A stretch of DNA of 36,631 nt from Variovorax sp. KBW07 (GTDB taxonomy: Bacteria; Pseudomonadota; Gammaproteobacteria; Burkholderiales; Burkholderiaceae_C). Below are positions 33,336-36,631 of the stretch, one piece after another (the first letter of the stretch is position 1; each line of letters starts with the position of its first letter). The stretch covers positions 1 to 36,631 of the forward strand of contig NZ_QAJK01000087.1 of assembly GCF_003852515.1 (NCBI RefSeq). Reading direction: 5' to 3'. The notes under the pieces are model-generated. The model was not told the DNA's origin. It saw nothing but the letters and a program-made list of their open reading frames with translations, and made no database searches. The position numbers were made by a program, and so were the translations under genes.

Positions 33336-34529
33336 TTACATCCTCGCGAGCGCCTGTTGCAGATCGGCCCGCAAATCGCCCACGTCTTCCAGGCCGATCG
33401 AAAAGCGCACGAGCGTGCCCTTGTAGGGCCAGCGCGCCACGCTGGCATCGCGCATCAGGCCGATGTCGTAGGGCACCACCAGGCTGATCGGCCCGCCCCA
33501 CGAATAGCCGAGGCGAAACAGCTTCAGGCTGTCGCAGAAGCGGTCGACCTGCTCGGTGCTGTAGCGCTCGTCGAACACGACCGAGAACAGGCCCGCGGCC
33601 AGGTCGGTGGCACCGCACAGCGCACGCCAGTGAACGTGGCCGGGCGAGTCTTCCAGCGCCGGGTGCAGCACCTGCGCAATTTCTTCGCAGCCGTTGAGCC
33701 AGCCCGCCAGTTCGCGCGCCGCGCGATCGTGCGCGGCATAGCGCAGCGAGATGCTGGGCAGCGAACGCAGCAGCGTCTCGACGTCGCCCACGCCGATGCC
33801 GAAACCCATGCGCATGTGCGTGAGCTTGAGCGCGCGGTGCAGCCGCTCGTCGCGCGTGACCACGCTGCCCATCAGCACATCGCCGCCGCCGCTCGGGTAC
33901 TTGGTGAGCGCGTGCACGGAGATGTCGACGCCCTGCCCCGTGCCGTTGAAATCGAAGGGTGCGAAGGCCAGGCCCGCGCCCCAGGTGTTGTCGAGCGCCG
34001 TCATCACGCCGCGCGCGCGGCAGATGTCCACGAGCGCCGGCAGGTCGGGGAATTCCATCGTCACCGAGCCGGCCGCCTCGACCCACACCAGCCGCGTGCG
34101 GTGCGAGAGCTTGGCCTCCAGGTCGGCCGGGTTCATGGCGTCGTACATGCGATGGGTGATGCCGAAATTGGCCAGCTCGCCGGTGGCCAGCGCCTTGTTG
34201 GGGCCATAGGCGTTGTCGGGAATCAGCACCTCGTCGCCGGTCTTCAGAAAGGCGAACGCCACCAGCGAAATGGCGGCCAGCCCGCTGGGCACCAGCAGGC
34301 ATTCGGTGCCGCCTTCGAGCGTGGCCAGCCGCTCTTCGAGCGTGAAGGTGGTCGGCGTGCCGTGCAGGCCGTAGGTGTAGCCGGCCTTGGTGCGCCAGTC
34401 GCGTGCGCGCATGGCGGCCACGTCGGCAAAGAACACGGTCGACGCCTTGAACACGCCGGGCTGCGGCGCGGCAAAGGTGTCGGGCGGGGTGTAGGGGTGG
34501 TGGATCAGGGTCGTGGAAGGCTTGCTCAT
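33336..34529 (-). CDS. metC: Cystathionine beta-lyase
   Basis: A 397-residue PLP enzyme of the Cys/Met metabolism family that splits cystathionine to homocysteine, pyruvate and ammonia. YGLHGTPTTFTLEERLATLEGG near the start, ALDNTWGAGLAF with the Asp that binds the pyridine nitrogen, and the Schiff-base block HALTKYPSGGGDVLMG are present. YSWGGPISLVVP and KGTLVRFSIGLEDVGDL complete the C-terminal domain, whose details fit beta-lyase rather than gamma-synthase. The stop TAA sits in a T-run. The ATG at 34529 is the first in frame. It stands alone on this strand, divergent from the GTG-start gene at 34658. Confidence 0.92.
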   Translation of the reverse strand: MSKPSTTLIHHPYTPPDTFAAPQPGVFKASTVFFADVAAMRARDWRTKAGYTYGLHGTPTTFTLEERLATLEGGTECLLVPSGLAAISLVAFAFLKTGDEVLIPDNAYGPNKALATGELANFGITHRMYDAMNPADLEAKLSHRTRLVWVEAAGSVTMEFPDLPALVDICRARGVMTALDNTWGAGLAFAPFDFNGTGQGVDISVHALTKYPSGGGDVLMGSVVTRDERLHRALKLTHMRMGFGIGVGDVETLLRSLPSISLRYAAHDRAARELAGWLNGCEEIAQVLHPALEDSPGHVHWRALCGATDLAAGLFSVVFDERYSTEQVDRFCDSLKLFRLGYSWGGPISLVVPYDIGLMRDASVARWPYKGTLVRFSIGLEDVGDLRADLQQALARM

Positions 34530-34657
34530 GCGCCGATGCTAGCGCGGCCGTGCGTTCGGCCGGCCCGCCGGACGGTCACGCCCCTGCCGCCCGGTCGTGA
34601 GAAAGTCTTCCGGGCCGCCGCTGCAGGCGTTCAAACCGTCGAATACAGGATCACACC

Positions 34658-35065
34658 GTGGACACCTCCAAACGAAACCGCCTGATCGAACAGCTCGCAT
34701 CGAAGCCGGAGCCGCAGATCGTTTCCATCGAGGAGTTTTTCGACGGGAATGACGACCTGGGCTCCATCGGCTGCAACCTCATGGAACATCCGGGCATGGA
34801 TGTGTTTCGCGATACCTTCGCCCGCCTCGCCCAGCGGCCGGACGTCACCGCCGTCTACGCGCAGATTGCGGAGCTCGATCCGGGCGAGGATTGCTGGCCT
34901 TTCGCCGACACCATCTTCGTGGTCGGCTCCCTGTCGGAGGACGAATTGGCCGAAGCCCTTGCGCCGCTCGAACCCGACGAGATCTGGAAGACCGAAGAGA
35001 GCGACATTCCATCGGGCGTCCAGAAAAGCCGCGACGCACACGTGCTCGCCGCCTGGTGGGACTGA
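34658..35065 (+). CDS. Conserved hypothetical protein
   Basis: A 135-residue acidic, soluble protein starting at GTG 34658, with AGGA about 9 nt upstream. Its sequence has a regular character: IVSIEEFFDGNDDLGSIGCNL, VYAQIAELDPGEDCWPFADTIFVVG, and an end in VLAAWWD. I recall close relatives as stand-alone hypotheticals in proteobacteria. The size, acidity and Trp-rich end are like some immunity or SUKH-type proteins, but no toxin neighbour is present, so I make no functional call. Confidence 0.75.
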   Translation: MDTSKRNRLIEQLASKPEPQIVSIEEFFDGNDDLGSIGCNLMEHPGMDVFRDTFARLAQRPDVTAVYAQIAELDPGEDCWPFADTIFVVGSLSEDELAEALAPLEPDEIWKTEESDIPSGVQKSRDAHVLAAWWD

Positions 35066-35099
35066 GCCTTTGCCGCGGCTTCCGCCGCACAATGCGCCG

Positions 35100-35999
35100 A
35101 TGCAGCTGACGCGGCCCCCTGCCCCCCACCTGCGGCCCTTCGTGCGGCTGCTGTGGGCCTCGGCGCCCGATGGCGTCACGGCCGGGCGGCCCGATGCCCG
35201 CGAGCACGTGCTGCCCACCGGCGGCATGCACCTGGTGTTCCGGCTTTCCGGGCCGCCGCTGAAGCTGTTCAGCGAAGCAGGCGATGCCCGGGGCCAGACC
35301 TTCGGCTACGCCATCGTCGGCGGCGCGCGCGCCGCCTTCTACATGCGCGATGTGTCAGTGCCCACGCGCTCGGTCGGCGCGCAACTCCAGCCCGGTGCCG
35401 CCCGCGCCCTGCTCGGCGCCCCTGAAGACGCATTGGCCGGGCAGCACACGCCGCTCGAAGCGGTCTGGGGCGAACGGCAAGCCGGAGCCGCGCTCGAAAG
35501 GCTTCATGAAGCGGACGACCCGGCGCTGCAACTGCAGGTGTTCGAGGCCCTGCTGACCCAACGTCTCGCCGCCTCGCTGCGGGCCGGCCTGCATGGCCTG
35601 CATCCGGCCGTGGCCGCCACGCTGGGCCCGCTGACCTTCTCGCCGGCCCCATCGATCGCCGCGTTGGTGACGCACAGCGGCTACAGCCACCGCCGCTTCA
35701 TCGCGCTTTTTCGCGGCGCCATCGGCCTCGGCCCCAAGGAATACGCGCGCGTGATGCGCTTCGATCGCGCACTGGCGTTGGCGGGTGACCCCGGGCAAAG
35801 CTGGGCCGATATTGCAGTCGACGCAGGCTACAGCGACCAGGCCCATCTGAGCCGTGAGTTCTCGGCGCTGGCGGGCATGTCTCCGCAAGCCTGGCGGCAG
35901 GCGGGCGCGGCATCGCCCAGGCACGTGCCGGCCGCAGCAACGACAAGAACGGCAGCGACAAGAGCGGCAGCGACAGGTCAAATTCGTTCAAGACGCTAG
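35100..35999 (+). CDS. AraC family transcriptional regulator
   Basis: A 299-residue regulator. The N-terminal half begins PPAPHLRPFVRLLWAS and includes HVLPTGGMHLVFRLSG, the pattern of the DUF6597-type sensor domain. The C-terminal half holds a double helix-turn-helix: SIAALVTHSGYSHRRFIALFR, then WADIAVDAGYSDQAHLSREF and GMSPQAWR. The last 25 residues are low-complexity, encoded by two direct copies of a 15-bp unit (35942-35971), possibly a recent slippage expansion. Start ATG at 35100, 34 bp after the preceding stop. It may control the VOC gene downstream. Confidence 0.9.
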   Translation: MQLTRPPAPHLRPFVRLLWASAPDGVTAGRPDAREHVLPTGGMHLVFRLSGPPLKLFSEAGDARGQTFGYAIVGGARAAFYMRDVSVPTRSVGAQLQPGAARALLGAPEDALAGQHTPLEAVWGERQAGAALERLHEADDPALQLQVFEALLTQRLAASLRAGLHGLHPAVAATLGPLTFSPAPSIAALVTHSGYSHRRFIALFRGAIGLGPKEYARVMRFDRALALAGDPGQSWADIAVDAGYSDQAHLSREFSALAGMSPQAWRQAGAASPRHVPAAATTRTAATRAAATGQIRSRR

Positions 36000-36074
36000 C
36001 GGCGCGGCGCTCCAGAATCGGCGCCACGAACAACCAGCCAACGAACCTGCAACCTCATTGCGAAAGGCGACACC

Positions 36075-36524
<450 letters not shown>

Positions 36525-36543
36525 CTCTTCGGGTATTGCCACG

Positions 36544-36631
36544 TCACTTGAATGCGGACTCGACTTTCTTGTCGCCGCGTTGTGTTTGAAGCGCGTCGTT
36601 CGGGGCGCCACTCACGCCGACGGTGTGCTCT
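36544..36631 (-). CDS. Possible 3' end of a gene cut by the window edge
   Basis: An open frame enters from the right edge and ends at TGA 36546-36544. The last residues read LQTQRGDKKVESAFK, a plausible charged C-terminus. Only 28 residues are visible and no family can be assigned. It is convergent with the VOC gene across 19 bp. Confidence 0.35.
   Translation of the reverse strand, partial: EHTVGVSGAPNDALQTQRGDKKVESAFK

Noticed and set aside
33016-34302. 428-codon minus-strand frame upstream of the lysine-rich protein
   Set aside because: It is a shadow of metC in another frame; the ribosome site and GTG at 33219 mark the true small gene.
35942-35971. Two 15-bp direct repeats as a minisatellite or attachment site
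   Set aside because: Only two copies, inside the low-complexity C-terminus of the AraC gene, with no integrase nearby.

Overview
The window is GC-rich, densely coded bacterial chromosome with about 38 protein genes. The gene complement is typical of an aerobic soil or rhizosphere betaproteobacterium: poly-hydroxybutyrate/ketone-body enzymes, a MarR-GNAT fusion, paired half-size chromate transporters, a phytase-like lipoprotein and a Tat-exported TesA. Codon use and the intergenic palindromes also fit the family Comamonadaceae, most likely Variovorax. That placement is inference from gene content, not from a marker gene. I saw no tRNA, rRNA, CRISPR array, insertion sequence, integrase or phage gene.

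Layout. 1-2.1 kb: an SDR oxidoreductase and a family III CoA-transferase-like protein, divergent. 2.1-7.3 kb: a phytase-like lipoprotein, an exported protein of unknown function, an EamA exporter, a DUF1294 membrane protein and a tautomerase. 7.3-10.9 kb: a YgiQ-type radical SAM protein, divergent from a MarR-GNAT fusion. 11.0-13.9 kb: a leftward cluster of patatin, acetoacetate decarboxylase and 3-hydroxybutyrate dehydrogenase. 14.0-15.1 kb: a CHRD lipoprotein and a DUF924 protein. 15.1-22.5 kb: a leftward sugar operon (sodium/solute symporter, NagB-like, NagA-like, mannonate dehydratase ManD, fructuronate-reductase-like polyol dehydrogenase), divergent from a LacI regulator. 22.6-27.8 kb: YihY, the ChrA pair, an aldo/keto reductase, a DUF3237 protein, a GNAT, an XRE-cupin regulator and a small membrane protein. 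27.9-31.5 kb: an FAD oxidoreductase, rlmB, and a two-gene membrane operon with L7/L12-like repeats. 31.5-34.5 kb: an ABC ATPase divergent from tesA, a strong bidirectional terminator, a small lysine-rich protein and a cystathionine beta-lyase. 34.6-36.6 kb: a small protein of unknown function, an AraC regulator, a VOC protein and the apparent 3' end of one more gene.

The most interesting unit is the 15.1-22.5 kb operon. Read as separate pathways it mixes amino-sugar and hexuronate catabolism and has no sugar kinase. Read as one pathway, its four enzymes would act in series on a non-phosphorylated N-acetyl-hexosaminuronic acid: deacetylation, deaminating isomerisation to fructuronate, reduction to mannonate, and dehydration to 2-keto-3-deoxygluconate. 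The C6 carboxylate would take the place of the usual 6-phosphate. Two LacI-type operators, 21 bp apart centre to centre, flank and fill the -35/-10 spacer of its promoter. This pathway is a hypothesis; the ManD active-site residues and the operator geometry are directly visible.
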